From contig NZ_VLKC01000002.1 of NCBI RefSeq assembly GCF_007830295.1, forward strand, positions 4,695,157 through 4,759,156: DNA of 64,000 nt, read 5' to 3'. Below, in pieces: positions 52,956 to 61,303 of the stretch. The notes beneath the pieces were generated by a model. The model was not told where the DNA came from, did no database searches, and saw nothing but the letters and a program-made list of their open reading frames with translations. How positions within the stretch are numbered: position 1 is the stretch's first letter; each line of letters opens with the position of its first letter. The stretch is from Sporomusa sp. KB1. GTDB taxonomy: Bacteria > Bacillota > Negativicutes > Sporomusales > Sporomusaceae. A program made the translations under genes and the position numbers.

Positions 52956-54035
52956 TTGAAGTCAAAAGTATATTTTTATAGGCTAGCAGACGGCGCAGTT
53001 GCGGCGGAACAGGCACAGGCTATGAGTAAACTCTATTCTGCTGCTGAGGTATCATCCATCATTGGCAGTAACGACTTTGTTGCAATTAAGCTACATGTAG
53101 GTGAGGGAACGAATAATACTCGAATTAAGCCTGAACTAATCCGTGAGTTGGTGAACAAAGTGAAAAGTGGGAACGGAGTTCCGTTTTTGACCGAAACTTC
53201 AACATTGTATAAAGGAGAGCGGCATAATGCGATTAAACATCTCATGCAGGCTCATTGTCAGGGTTTCGGCATTGAGAATGTTGGCGCTCCTTTTCTTATG
53301 GCGGATGGCTTGCTTGGCAATACCGAGTATGAAGTGTCCATACCGGGTGATCTTCATAAAACAGTAAATATTGCCAGAGAAATTATTGGAGCCGATGCTT
53401 TATTAGTTATCTCTCATGCTACCGGCTGTATCTCTACGGGATTAGGAGCCTGCATCAAAAATCTCGGTATGGGTTTAGCCAGTCGCAAGGGGAAAAGACG
53501 CCAACACTCGGCTGTTTCGCCAATAATTGATAGCACACAATGTACATATTGCCAAAAATGTATGAAATGGTGTCCTGCCGATGCTATCATTGAAAATAAT
53601 AGCAAAGCATATATTCTTGAAGAAAAATGTATCGGATGCGGTGAATGTATAGCGACATGCCGGTTCGATGCAGTAAAATACAATTTTAATGCTGATGAGG
53701 GTTATCTTCAGAAGAGTATGGCCGAACACGCCTACGGCGCAGTGATTGATAAGCTTGGCAAATGCTTTTATTTTAACGTATTAATAAATATGACCCAAAA
53801 CTGTGATTGCCTTGTAAAAAGCCCTGGGGAAAAGCTAATACCTGATCTTGGTATCTTAGCATCAAGCAACCCGGTAGCAGTTGATCAAGCAACACAAGAT
53901 TTGACTAAAGCTGCTTATGGACATACATTAGGCCATTTATCATTTCCACAAAGAAACGCCAGTATTCAGATCGAACACGCAGCCAAAATTGGTATGGGAT
54001 CAATGGAATATGAGTTAATTGAGATAACCGGCTAA
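52956..54035 (+). CDS. DUF362 protein with two [4Fe-4S] clusters
   Basis: About 359 residues. The DUF362 part (MKSKVYFYRLADG, VAIKLHVGEGTNNTRIKPEL, LLVISHATGCISTGLGACIK) has two ferredoxin motifs inserted at about 205-255: CTYCQKCMKWCPADAI and CIGCGECIATCRFDAV. I prefer the TTG at 52956, 8 nt after AGGGGGCG, to the ATG at 52920. The role of DUF362 is unproven; it is thought to handle electrons in anaerobic metabolism. It stands between a sigma-54 promoter and a terminator, so it forms its own transcript, next to the Mo-enzyme operon. Confidence 0.82.
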   Translation: MKSKVYFYRLADGAVAAEQAQAMSKLYSAAEVSSIIGSNDFVAIKLHVGEGTNNTRIKPELIRELVNKVKSGNGVPFLTETSTLYKGERHNAIKHLMQAHCQGFGIENVGAPFLMADGLLGNTEYEVSIPGDLHKTVNIAREIIGADALLVISHATGCISTGLGACIKNLGMGLASRKGKRRQHSAVSPIIDSTQCTYCQKCMKWCPADAIIENNSKAYILEEKCIGCGECIATCRFDAVKYNFNADEGYLQKSMAEHAYGAVIDKLGKCFYFNVLINMTQNCDCLVKSPGEKLIPDLGILASSNPVAVDQATQDLTKAAYGHTLGHLSFPQRNASIQIEHAAKIGMGSMEYELIEITG

Positions 54036-54040
54036 CTAAA

Positions 54041-54095
54041 ATAACGCCCCCGTTATTAGGCAAGATATGTGTTGACTAATAATGGGGGTGTTATT
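54041..54095 (+). terminator. Terminator after DUF362 gene
   Basis: AATAACGCCCCCGTTATTAG pairs with CTAATAATGGGGGTGTTATT (54076-54095) with one or two wobbles. Confidence 0.85.
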
Positions 54096-54347
54096 TAATA
54101 GGAGCGGATTTAATTGGTTACTAAGAAATATTTGGTCAGATTATAAACCAATTTGAAACACAACCACTGAAGTTTATGTTCAAGTCTGAAAATTTAATGC
54201 TCCATACAATTTTTATTTTTGATCGAAAATGTGGCAATCAAACAAATACTTGGTATCCAATTAATAAAATTTTTAAACACTGTACCATCTAAAATTGCTA
54301 GCTTTATAGAGATGTTTAGCAAGTTATTACTAAGTTATGTTTGATAT

Positions 54348-54363
54348 TGGCATGATTTTTGCT
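54348..54363 (+). promoter_or_regulatory. Sigma-54-type promoter
   Basis: TGGCATGATTTTTGCT, GG at 54349-54350 and GC at 54361-54362, 80 bases ahead of the molybdoenzyme operon. Confidence 0.85.
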
Positions 54364-54442
54364 TAATATTTTATTGCAATACAGGAGGTGGAGTGTTAAA
54401 AGTAGTGATTAAAAACTAAATTAAGCACTTAAGGAGGAAACG

Positions 54443-56764
54443 ATGGAAGAGAAAAACTTAAATACTGAAGGCAGTGCCAAAATAAAATATGGTAATGCCA
54501 TAGTAGACGTTAAAGAATTTAAAACCCAGGATGACCCGGGGGATCGCAAATGGACTTGGGAAGAAGACGGATATACTGTTTTTCGCGGCAATGCCCGTAC
54601 AGGCCCAGGCTGTCACGATAACTGTGGTGTCTTAATGTATGTTAAGGACGGTGTGTTGGAAAAGATTGAAGGAGACCCGGAAAATCCATATAATCAAGGA
54701 CGGCTTTGTCCGAGATGTCTAGCAGTTAAAGAGATGCTCTATCATCCGGATCGTCTTAAATATCCAATGAAACGTGTGGGTAAGCGTGGCGAAAATAAAT
54801 GGGAAAGACTTACCTGGGATGAAGCCTATGACTTCATTGAAGAAAGCTTAAAAGAAATCTTTGCAAAATACGGCCCGGAAAGTATCTATGTAATGCAAGG
54901 AACTGGCCGAGACATTAACGGTTATGGCGGCAGAGTTGCTCAATCCATGGGTAGCCCCAATTATGGCATGGGATTTCTTAGTGGTAATGCATGTTATGTA
55001 CCAAGAGTTTTCAGCACTGCATTGAAGTTAGGTGTTTTGGTCGTTGGCGATTATTCTCAATTTTTCCCTGATCGCTATGATCATCCCGGTTATGAGATAC
55101 CCGAATATATTTTGATCTGGGGCAATAATCCGGTCGTGTCAAACTCAGATGGTTTCTTAGGGCATTGGATTGTTGAATGTATGAAGAGAGGCAGCAAGTT
55201 AATTACAATTGATCCAAAATTGACGTGGCTTGCTGCACGTTCAGAGTACTTTTTGCAGGTTAGACCCGGAACGGATGCTGCGTTAGCGCTGGCATTTGCC
55301 AATGTCATCTGCGAAGAAGGCTTATATGACAAAGAATTCGTAGAAAAGTGGACTTATGGATTCGAGGAATATGCCGAACATTGTAAAGAATATACCCCGG
55401 AAAAGGCAGCTGAGATATGTGGGGTTGATGCTTCCTTGATACGGGATACTGCGCGCGCCTTTGCAAAAGCAAAATCTGCAACTTTGCAATGGGGAGTCGC
55501 TATGGACCATACTTCAGAAGGGTTTATAACTGGTATGGCCTGCATGGACTTAGTCGCTTTAACCGGTAATTTGGAAAAACCAGGCTCTATGGTTGCAGCT
55601 CGTCCTTGCTTTGGCGTAGCACAAACATGGTCGGGACGCTGGGGTGGAGACAAACCGATACTTTCGGAAGAACAGGCTGTTAAGAGGATGAACTCGGATT
55701 ATCCTACATTACAAGCAATGAATTGTATCAGTCAGGATATGTTATTAAAGGCAATGCTTACAGGTGAGCCCTATCCGATTAAAGCTACTTGGATGCAAAC
55801 GAATAATCCGATCACCTGCATGGGGGCAGACCCGAAACGAATTTTGGAAGCCCTGCTGAAGATGGAATTCAACGTTGTCGTAGATATGTTTATGACTCCG
55901 ACTGCACTTGCTGCTGCCGATGTAGTGCTGCCTGCCGCGGGTTTTGCAGAGAGAATAGGATTGACAGGGCACCAGCCTTATTATCTTGGGGCGATTGTTA
56001 AAGCAGTTGAACCAGTTGGTGAATGTAAATCAGACCAACAAATAATCTATGAAATGGGTAAACGTTTTAGACCAGATAGAAATGAATGGAATGACGATAA
56101 AGAGTTCTATAATACAATTCTTGAGCATGCTGGCATCACCTATGATGACATAAAAGAACGGACCTGGGCTTACCCGGAGTTTGAATATTACAAACATGAA
56201 AAAGGACTGCTAAGATCTGACGGTGAACCCGGATTTGAAACAGCCAGTGGAAAATATGAATTTAAATGTGAGTTCTTGGAGATGTTCGATATGGAGTCGT
56301 TGGCTATTTATACTGAGCCGCCGGAAAGCCCTGTCAGCACTCCCGAACTAGCTGAAAAATATCCATTAGTATTAACAACTGGTGCTAGAAGATGGGCCCT
56401 GTTTCATTCAGAACATCGGCAAAGTCCATCAATGCGCCGGATAAATCCTGAGCCTATGATTATAATTCATCCAGAAACTGCAGCCAAATACGGAATTAAG
56501 GATGGGGACTGGGTAGAAGTAGAGAACAACTTCGGAAAATGCAAATTAAAAGCGGAGCTTACGATCAGCATCCGTAAGGATACAGTATCAGCCGACCACG
56601 CATGGTGGTTCCCGGAAAGAGATCCCGAAGATGGCACTTTGTTCGGAGTATTTGAGTCTAATATTAACTGCCTGGTTCCAATGAGACCAGGAAAATCCGG
56701 TATTGGTGCGTCATATAAATCATTATTATGTAAAATTTCCAAACATGAAGGGAGCGATCAATAA
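54443..56764 (+). CDS. Molybdopterin oxidoreductase (catechol dehydroxylase/transhydroxylase-like)
   Basis: 773 residues of the DMSO-reductase superfamily. N-terminal [4Fe-4S] site with CHDNC (about 57-61) and RLCPRC (about 88-93); Mo/W-bis-MGD domains with SGNACYVPR (about 180), whose Cys is a candidate metal ligand, IWGNNPVVSN, WGVAMDHTSEGFITG, TWMQTNNPITCMGADP, DVVLPAAGFAER and a C-terminal domain (LTTGARRWALFHSEHRQSP). No signal peptide or Tat motif is present, so it is cytoplasmic. Size and partner (a small two-cluster ferredoxin) fit the group that contains pyrogallol transhydroxylase, acetylene hydratase and the gut catechol dehydroxylases. AGGAGGAAA precedes the ATG. The substrate is inferred only. 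Confidence 0.85.
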   Translation: MEEKNLNTEGSAKIKYGNAIVDVKEFKTQDDPGDRKWTWEEDGYTVFRGNARTGPGCHDNCGVLMYVKDGVLEKIEGDPENPYNQGRLCPRCLAVKEMLYHPDRLKYPMKRVGKRGENKWERLTWDEAYDFIEESLKEIFAKYGPESIYVMQGTGRDINGYGGRVAQSMGSPNYGMGFLSGNACYVPRVFSTALKLGVLVVGDYSQFFPDRYDHPGYEIPEYILIWGNNPVVSNSDGFLGHWIVECMKRGSKLITIDPKLTWLAARSEYFLQVRPGTDAALALAFANVICEEGLYDKEFVEKWTYGFEEYAEHCKEYTPEKAAEICGVDASLIRDTARAFAKAKSATLQWGVAMDHTSEGFITGMACMDLVALTGNLEKPGSMVAARPCFGVAQTWSGRWGGDKPILSEEQAVKRMNSDYPTLQAMNCISQDMLLKAMLTGEPYPIKATWMQTNNPITCMGADPKRILEALLKMEFNVVVDMFMTPTALAAADVVLPAAGFAERIGLTGHQPYYLGAIVKAVEPVGECKSDQQIIYEMGKRFRPDRNEWNDDKEFYNTILEHAGITYDDIKERTWAYPEFEYYKHEKGLLRSDGEPGFETASGKYEFKCEFLEMFDMESLAIYTEPPESPVSTPELAEKYPLVLTTGARRWALFHSEHRQSPSMRRINPEPMIIIHPETAAKYGIKDGDWVEVENNFGKCKLKAELTISIRKDTVSADHAWWFPERDPEDGTLFGVFESNINCLVPMRPGKSGIGASYKSLLCKISKHEGSDQ

Positions 56765-57093
56765 TGGCGCATGGTTTGTTGATTGATTATCAATATTGCA
56801 GTGGCTGTCATACTTGTGAAGTTGCATGTCAGCAAGAGCACGGCTATGATGCTAAAACGCTGGGAATTGAGATAAAAACACTTGGTCCAACAGAGCTAGA
56901 TAACCGGAAATGGCAATATGATTTTATTCCTACGCCTACAGCGTTGTGTGATCATTGCCAAGATAGAGTTGAAAAAGGCAAAGTTCCGAGTTGCGTAAAA
57001 CACTGCCAAGCTGGGTGTATGTCTTTCGGTGAAGTTACTGATTTGGCAAAAAAAATCGACCGCGAAAAAATGGTTTTATTCGCGTTAAAATAA
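56764..57093 (+). CDS. Ferredoxin subunit of the molybdoenzyme
   Basis: 109 residues with two or three [4Fe-4S] motifs: CSGCHTCEVAC (about 12-22), LCDHCQDRV (about 61) and CVKHCQAGCMSFGEV (about 77). It starts one base after the TGA/TAA region of the large subunit (ATAATG overlap), so the two are coupled. It is shorter than DmsB-type subunits (about 200), as in dehydroxylase partners. It would carry electrons to the Mo site. Confidence 0.88.
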   Translation: MAHGLLIDYQYCSGCHTCEVACQQEHGYDAKTLGIEIKTLGPTELDNRKWQYDFIPTPTALCDHCQDRVEKGKVPSCVKHCQAGCMSFGEVTDLAKKIDREKMVLFALK

Positions 57094-57120
57094 AAATCAT
57101 TACATAAAGGAGAAATAACG

Positions 57121-57243
57121 ATGTGTTTTCGCCCCCCAACTGCAGTTAAACCGGTTAAATGTCCCTCTTGTGGAACATCAAATCCTTCAACAAGTACTGT
57201 TTGCAGGAAATGCAAAGAACCGCTAGTAAAAGAAAAAGAATAA
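57121..57243 (+). CDS. 40-residue zinc-ribbon protein (MCFRP type)
   Basis: Starts MCFRPPTAVKPVK, then CPSCGTSNPSTSTVCRKC, a CxxC-x10-CxxC zinc ribbon, and ends EPLVKEKE. AAAGGAGAAATAACG precedes the ATG, so it is well translated. It lies 27 bases after the ferredoxin gene and before a terminator. I recall small proteins starting MCFRP next to other anaerobic oxidoreductases; the function is unknown. Confidence 0.75.
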   Translation: MCFRPPTAVKPVKCPSCGTSNPSTSTVCRKCKEPLVKEKE

Positions 57244-57268
57244 ACATTTACTAAACGGATTAACTTTA

Positions 57269-57305
57269 TGACATTGCCATGCTCAATTATGGCAATGTCA
57301 TAATT
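57269..57305 (+). terminator. Terminator of molybdoenzyme operon
   Basis: TGACATTGCCAT (57269-57280) pairs with ATGGCAATGTCA (57289-57300), followed by TAATTTT. Confidence 0.85.
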
Positions 57306-57394
57306 TTGGATGTTGGAATATTTTAAACACCTTTGAGAATCTTGAGTTACTTTTTATTTTTTCTTTGTTACAAAATATGTAGGGAGTGTGTTAC

Positions 57395-58780
57395 ATGACA
57401 AAAAAATATATTGGTCTTATTTTAGGGGTTATAATTTTAGCATGTGCAAAATATATGTCCCCTCCGGCAGGGCTCTCACCACAAGGTTTGCTTTCTTTGG
57501 GCATATTGGCAGTGGGAATTGTGTTATGGATTTGTGAAACTTTTCCTTCGGCAATCACCGGTTTATTTTTGATGATTCTTGTTCCCATATTTGGCGCTAT
57601 GGATATGAATAGTGCATTTAAAAGTTTCGGAAATACAGCCGTGTTCTTCATTATTGCAACCTTTTCAGTAACGATAACTTTAAGCAAAACGAAAATCCCT
57701 GATAAGATAGTTGCTAGAATGATGCTTTGGGCTGGCACAGATTCTAAAAAACTAGTGCTCGGGTTTCTGCTTTGTACGGCAACAGTATCTACAATTATGT
57801 CGAATACACCAGTTGCATTAATGTTTCTCGGTTTATCCTACCCAATATTGAAAGCTGTGAATGCCAAACCGGGTTTTTCTAATTTGGGTAGATGCCTGAT
57901 GATTGGAATACCGATCGCTGCAATGATAGGTGGATTTGGTACACCCGCAGGAACCAATATTAACATTCTTACACTGAGTCTTTTCCAAGAAGCCACAGGC
58001 AGTTCAGTTTCGTTTTTGCAATGGATGGTTGTAGGTATTCCCATGTACCTGGTGATGACTGTAGCAACATGGTTTTCTCTTGTAAAGGTGTTTAAACCGG
58101 AAGCGATTACCGCGGAGATTCTGGCCGAATTACGCAAAAAAACAAGTCAATTTGGGAAAGCTGACGCTTATGAGCAAAAGGTTAAAATCGCCATTACTAC
58201 CTTGTTTGTACTATGGATTGCAGGAAGCTGGGTTCCCGCATTGAACACAACCACTGTAGCCATGGTCGGACTAGTCGCAATGTTCTTGCCTAAAATTGAA
58301 CTCATGACATGGGATGAATTTTGCAAAGGAGTCCCTTGGGCGGTTGTAATTGTATTCGGTAGTGTAAACGTTGTTGCTGCGGCAGTTTTAACGAATGGCG
58401 CAGCGAAATGGATTGCAGGTTTATTCATAAGCTCTATTCATGGTATGGCAGTTTTACCAATCCTAATACTTTTTTCACTTCTTATTGTTTGCATGCATGC
58501 GGTATTTCCTGTTGGCCCGGCGGCAGTTGCAATGTTCACTGCACCTATGGTGTCAGTTGCAACTGCCGGTGGTTTCTCACCGGTAATTACTGCATTTATC
58601 CTAGCATTTGGTTTTGGTGCAACATGGCTGCTCCCAATTAATCCAGTGTTTTTGTTAACCTACAATGAGGGTTATTATACTATGCTGGATACGTTAAAAG
58701 GAGGACTTATACCTTCATTGGTTATGATAGTTTTGTTGGCCATTTGGGTACCATTTGCTGTTGCCTTAATTGGACTATAA
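57395..58780 (+). CDS. DASS (SLC13)-family anion/dicarboxylate transporter
   Basis: 461 residues with about 11-13 membrane helices. MSNTPVALMFLGLSYPILKA (about 135) and GGFGTPAGTNINILTL (about 180) correspond to the S-N-T and (T/P)-x-G-T-x-x-N motifs of DASS transporters, and NGAAKWIAGLF and FGFGATWLLPINPVF belong to the second inverted half. Start at the ATG at 57395 behind AGGGAG. It probably takes up an organic acid for the catabolic module next to it. No sigma-54 site was seen ahead of it. The stretch 58781-59085 after it shows nothing recognisable. Confidence 0.87.
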   Translation: MTKKYIGLILGVIILACAKYMSPPAGLSPQGLLSLGILAVGIVLWICETFPSAITGLFLMILVPIFGAMDMNSAFKSFGNTAVFFIIATFSVTITLSKTKIPDKIVARMMLWAGTDSKKLVLGFLLCTATVSTIMSNTPVALMFLGLSYPILKAVNAKPGFSNLGRCLMIGIPIAAMIGGFGTPAGTNINILTLSLFQEATGSSVSFLQWMVVGIPMYLVMTVATWFSLVKVFKPEAITAEILAELRKKTSQFGKADAYEQKVKIAITTLFVLWIAGSWVPALNTTTVAMVGLVAMFLPKIELMTWDEFCKGVPWAVVIVFGSVNVVAAAVLTNGAAKWIAGLFISSIHGMAVLPILILFSLLIVCMHAVFPVGPAAVAMFTAPMVSVATAGGFSPVITAFILAFGFGATWLLPINPVFLLTYNEGYYTMLDTLKGGLIPSLVMIVLLAIWVPFAVALIGL

Positions 58781-59085
58781 GGATATTTGGCAACTATTTC
58801 AAAAGGTTTTCCTCACTTGTCTCTAAATTTTTATCATTGGCTATGAGTGCTATAGCTGTTTTTGACACTTCCTGCATTTTCCGATAATTTTATTTAATAG
58901 TGACAAATACAAGGTAGAACAAGAACTATTCTGATAGCGACATTAAAAAAAAATAGGTTAACTGCAATGGAAGTATAGCTAGCATAGCAAGTAATATCCG
59001 GAAGCGGCAATTTTTAAATGCGAACTCTTGCAATTTTTCTCGTAAGGATAATACATCAAAAACAATATACAGGGAGAGTTTTGTA

Positions 59086-61059
59086 ATGAAGAGTATTAAG
59101 GTAAAATTTGCTGCAATTGTTCTTACCTTAGTTGTACTTGCACTGGGTCTATTATCAGGACTGAACTATTGGCAAGCTCAAAAAATTATAGTACAAGATG
59201 CAGAACAAGAACTTACGGGTAAAGCACAAAGTAGTGCCGTACAAATCGGTGGTTGGTTAGATAGTAATAAAAGAGATATTGCAACACTTGCCCGTTCACC
59301 GATTATCGCTAGTGGCAAACGGGAGATCATTATGCCTTACCTAAGCGCCGAGCTAAGCAATGCTAAGATTTATGAAGGTCTGATATGGATTGATGAAAAA
59401 GGAGATTCTTTTGATCAGAAAGGAGTAACAAGAAATTTAGCAGAACGTGATTATTTCCAACACTCAATTAAGGGAGAAACTTTTATCTCTAATCCTATCG
59501 TATCCAAAGAAACTAATAAGACGGTCGTTGTTATCTCGGCTCCCATTCGCGCTGAAAACCGCATCATTGGCGTAGTAGCTGCTATGACTCATATTGAAGA
59601 GCTAGAAAAGCTAGTTTCAGATGTAAAAACTGGTGAAACTGGTTATGCCTATATGATCCGGGGCGATGGAGTCATCATAATGCATCCAAACAAAGAATTG
59701 GTTAACTCAATCAGCTGTCTTAATGATCCTAATGCTCCCCCGACATTAAAAGCGGCTACAGAGAAGATGATCAAAGGAGAACAAGGAATTTTAAACTACG
59801 AAAATTTCGGAAGTAAAAAATATCTTGCTTATGCACCAGTTACGGGGTGCAATTGGTCAATCGGCGTAAATGTTCCAGTAAATGAAGTCCGGGCAAAACT
59901 AAACACATTTACCTGGACATCACTTAGTATTAGTCTCATTGTGCTGATTATAGCCACCGTTGTCGTGATGATAATGGCCAGCAGATTCGCTAAGCCGTTG
60001 AGAAAACTTGAGACTGCAGCCGAATGCATTGCAGATGGTGATCTTACGTTGACAACTATTAATGTTAACTCTCAGGATGAAATGGGACATGTAGCTCGCG
60101 CGTTCGAAACTATGGTCGGTAATTTGCGCAGCCTGGTACAACATATCAACGGTTCTTCAGAACAGGTCGCTGCATCTTCACAAGAACTAACTGCGAATGC
60201 CGAGCAGGTCGCTCAAGTCGCAGGTCAGGTGAGTGCCTCGATTACCGATACAGCTCAGGGGGTAGAACGCCAGGTTAATGTTGTTGAAGGAGCGCTATTG
60301 ATGGTGGAGAAAATTTCATCAGGTGCCCAGGAAGAGGCGGCTAAAACAGGGAATGCCATTACTATTGCTACCAAGGCTGTTAATGCGGCTGCAACGGGAA
60401 ATCGGGCAGTGGAAAGCGCCATTAATCAGATGAATAATATCAGGCAGACTGTGGATAATTCTGCTCAGGTTGTTTCTGAACTAGGAGAGCAATCCAAAGA
60501 GATTGGACAAATTGTTGAAACAATTTCTGGTCTTGCTGGACAAACCAATCTACTGGCACTAAATGCTGCTATTGAGGCGGCGAGAGCGGGAGAACAAGGC
60601 AGAGGATTTGCCGTAGTTGCCGAAGAAGTTAGAAAATTGGCCGAACAATCCCAAGCGGCAGCTAAGCTAATTGCAACACTCATTAGCGATATCCAGAGTA
60701 AAACGGATAAGGCGGTAGCAGCAATGGCTAATGGTACGCAAGAAGTAAAAATAGGCACCGAAGTGGTTAATCAGGCCGGTAGATCGTTCATTGATATTGA
60801 TACACATATCAAGCAGGTGGCATCCCTTTCCCAGGAAGCAGCTGACGGAATGAACCGACTTGCCAAATTCAGCAAACAGGTTCTCACATCAATGAAAGAA
60901 GTTGAAGGTGTCAGTCGTGAGATCGCAGGTCAGACACAAAGTATTTCTGCTGCGACAGAAGAACAATCGGCATCAATGGAAGAAATCGCGTCTTCAAGTC
61001 ACCACCTCTCGCAATTGGCTGAAGAATTACAGGGCGCGATTAATAAGTTCAGAATGTAA
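59086..61059 (+). CDS. Methyl-accepting chemotaxis protein (dCACHE)
   Basis: 657 residues: membrane helix about 7-29, an extracytoplasmic dCACHE sensor (about 35-275, with WIDEKGDSFDQ, RDYFQHSIKGETFIS, TGETGYAYMIRGDGVIIMHP), a second helix about 280-303, HAMP about 305-357, and a signalling domain with the hairpin tip AARAGEQGRGFAVVAEEVRK. Ligand specificity is unknown; dCACHE domains often bind amines or carboxylates. GGGAGAG precedes the ATG. It may steer cells to the substrate of the neighbouring transporters. Confidence 0.93.
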   Translation: MKSIKVKFAAIVLTLVVLALGLLSGLNYWQAQKIIVQDAEQELTGKAQSSAVQIGGWLDSNKRDIATLARSPIIASGKREIIMPYLSAELSNAKIYEGLIWIDEKGDSFDQKGVTRNLAERDYFQHSIKGETFISNPIVSKETNKTVVVISAPIRAENRIIGVVAAMTHIEELEKLVSDVKTGETGYAYMIRGDGVIIMHPNKELVNSISCLNDPNAPPTLKAATEKMIKGEQGILNYENFGSKKYLAYAPVTGCNWSIGVNVPVNEVRAKLNTFTWTSLSISLIVLIIATVVVMIMASRFAKPLRKLETAAECIADGDLTLTTINVNSQDEMGHVARAFETMVGNLRSLVQHINGSSEQVAASSQELTANAEQVAQVAGQVSASITDTAQGVERQVNVVEGALLMVEKISSGAQEEAAKTGNAITIATKAVNAAATGNRAVESAINQMNNIRQTVDNSAQVVSELGEQSKEIGQIVETISGLAGQTNLLALNAAIEAARAGEQGRGFAVVAEEVRKLAEQSQAAAKLIATLISDIQSKTDKAVAAMANGTQEVKIGTEVVNQAGRSFIDIDTHIKQVASLSQEAADGMNRLAKFSKQVLTSMKEVEGVSREIAGQTQSISAATEEQSASMEEIASSSHHLSQLAEELQGAINKFRM

Positions 61060-61104
61060 TGAATGATTGAATGTCAAAGCGGTTAGGGTAAGCAGCCTAA
61101 AATA

Positions 61105-61160
61105 AAATGAGTTTCTAATTATCGAGACAAGCTTTATAATTAGAAACTCATTTATTTTTT
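61105..61160 (+). terminator. Terminator after the chemoreceptor gene
   Basis: AAATGAGTTTCTAATTAT (61105-61122) pairs with ATAATTAGAAACTCATTT (61136-61153), followed by ATTTTTTC. Confidence 0.9.
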
Positions 61161-61174
61161 CTATATACAACATA

Positions 61175-61297
61175 TTAAAGATTTTTACAATCGGGTGGTG
61201 TGCTGGCAAAAGCTGAAGTCAAACGCTAGTGGTGGGGCGTTGTCAATACACCGCCCGACTGTGCCTGCAAGCTTCTTTAATGCGGAATATATATATA
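61175..61297 (+). repeat. Repeat family B, copy 2
   Basis: It matches the reverse complement of 25509-25627. The stem TCGGGTGGTGTGCTGGCA (61191-61208) pairs with 61241-61258. Between them AAGCTGAAGTCAAACGCTAG is nearly identical in both copies. The outer stem has G-C to T-A and T-A to G-C swaps relative to copy 1, keeping the pairing. Confidence 0.85.
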
Positions 61298-61303
61298 GTA
61301 ATT

